Origin: Anderseniella sp963700735
GTDB taxonomy: Bacteria; Pseudomonadota; Alphaproteobacteria; Rhizobiales; Aestuariivirgaceae
Reading direction: 5' to 3'
DNA: 64,000 nt
Assembly (NCBI GenBank): GCA_963700735.1
Contig: CAVOYR010000003.1
Coordinates: 62,001-126,000 of the forward strand
Below the pieces are notes generated by a model. The model had not been told where the DNA came from, ran no database searches, and saw only the letters and a program-made list of their open reading frames with translations. The position numbers and the translations under genes are program-made. This document shows, in pieces, positions 63,754 to 64,000 of this stretch; within the stretch, counting starts at the first letter, position 1, and the number at the start of each line of letters is the position of its first letter.

Positions 63754-63891
63754 AGAGGTTCTCGCTCATTCTCGTGCGTCACCGGTTTCTGGAAGCATGT
63801 CGCGCACCCTTCTTTCGTGGGTGCCAAGGACCAACAACCCGGCCGTCATGTTTTTTATGTTGTCGTCGTGCATACAGCTTGTTCGCCACGA

Positions 63892-63922
63892 TGTGGAATT
63901 AAGCTTCGTTAACTTGTCCACA
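63892..63922. promoter_or_regulatory. TGTGGA-N19-TCCACA inverted repeat upstream of IclR gene
   Basis: A perfect 6-bp inverted repeat, TGTGGA (63892-63897) and TCCACA (63917-63922), lies 139 bases before the IclR start. It is in an AT-richer patch between that gene and a possible + strand gene beginning ATGTTTGACACC at 63991. It could be an operator for either. The rest of 63754-64000 contains a GCACCC/GGGTGC hairpin (63804-63824) and nothing else I can support. Confidence 0.35.
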
Positions 63923-64000
63923 CAGCGACCATGCGTCTCACGATGCGGCACAGACTGTCATACCTGAACCGGAAATTCAAATACCCATGTTTGACACCCT

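Noticed and set aside
63766..63951. Minus-strand frame upstream of the IclR gene
   Set aside because: No ribosome site, no family, and it covers a region that looks like a promoter.
1..64000. CRISPR arrays, insertion sequences, prophage genes
   Set aside because: No regularly spaced repeats, transposases, integrases or phage structural genes were seen on either strand.

Overview
The window is GC-rich, densely coded DNA that looks like the chromosome of an alphaproteobacterium, probably of the Hyphomicrobiales type. This is inferred from gene content, not from a marker tree. The supporting content is DUF1194 proteins, paired dimethylglycine-dehydrogenase-like FAD/GcvT enzymes, a membrane formate dehydrogenase operon with DUF3305/3306/6352/6505/4444/6494 companions, MocR and IclR regulators, and GC-rich intergenic hairpins. 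I see no phage, insertion sequence, CRISPR array or rRNA. One tRNA, Leu(UAA), is present.

Region 1 (1-9.1 kb) is an oxidative demethylation/organosulfur island on the + strand. It holds two tandem FAD-oxidoreductase/GcvT proteins (the second broken by one extra base), an enolase-superfamily protein, an M24-fold protein that keeps the metal-site pattern of the DMSP lyase DddP, and a metallo-beta-lactamase-fold hydrolase of the persulfide-dioxygenase type. Region 2 (9.1-15.4 kb) holds three unrecognised or poorly known proteins, an SH3-domain secreted protein, a cupin with the DddQ/DddK/DddL-type metal motif, and YeeE/YedE sulfur transporters: one split pair and one full-length, divergent gene.

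Region 3 (15.4-20.3 kb) has a DgcA/StcD/trimethylamine-dehydrogenase-like flavoenzyme, a frameshifted LysR regulator divergent from a DoxX-VOC pair, and a Tat-exported DUF1194 protein. The latter closes a polyamine-type ABC transporter operon (20.3-25.1 kb). Region 4 (25.3-38.4 kb) is mixed metabolism: moaA, VOC and SDR enzymes, RlpA, a PLP ammonia-lyase-like enzyme, an SDR with Phe in place of the catalytic Tyr, an arginase-family ureohydrolase, EamA exporters, tRNA-Leu, an acyl-ACP synthetase-like ligase, gpt, a MOSC protein and an Ldh2-family protein without its usual catalytic histidines.

Region 5 (38.4-46.2 kb) has a MocR regulator divergent from three FMN-binding (PNPOx-like) proteins, then an ion channel, an M20 peptidase, an SLC13 transporter and a universal stress protein. 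Region 6 (46.2-61.5 kb) is the formate dehydrogenase locus: catalytic alpha (Cys type), beta and gamma subunits, a Tat-target peptide, a TorD-like chaperone, a polyferredoxin, several DUF accessories and a WD40-cytochrome c fusion. Mrp/ApbC and an IclR regulator close the window.

A reasonable overall reading is a marine or soil methylotroph-like heterotroph that imports methylated N/S compounds and polyamines, demethylates them, and oxidises the resulting C1 units through formate. The substrates are inferred. The sequence alone does not prove DMSP or dimethylglycine use.
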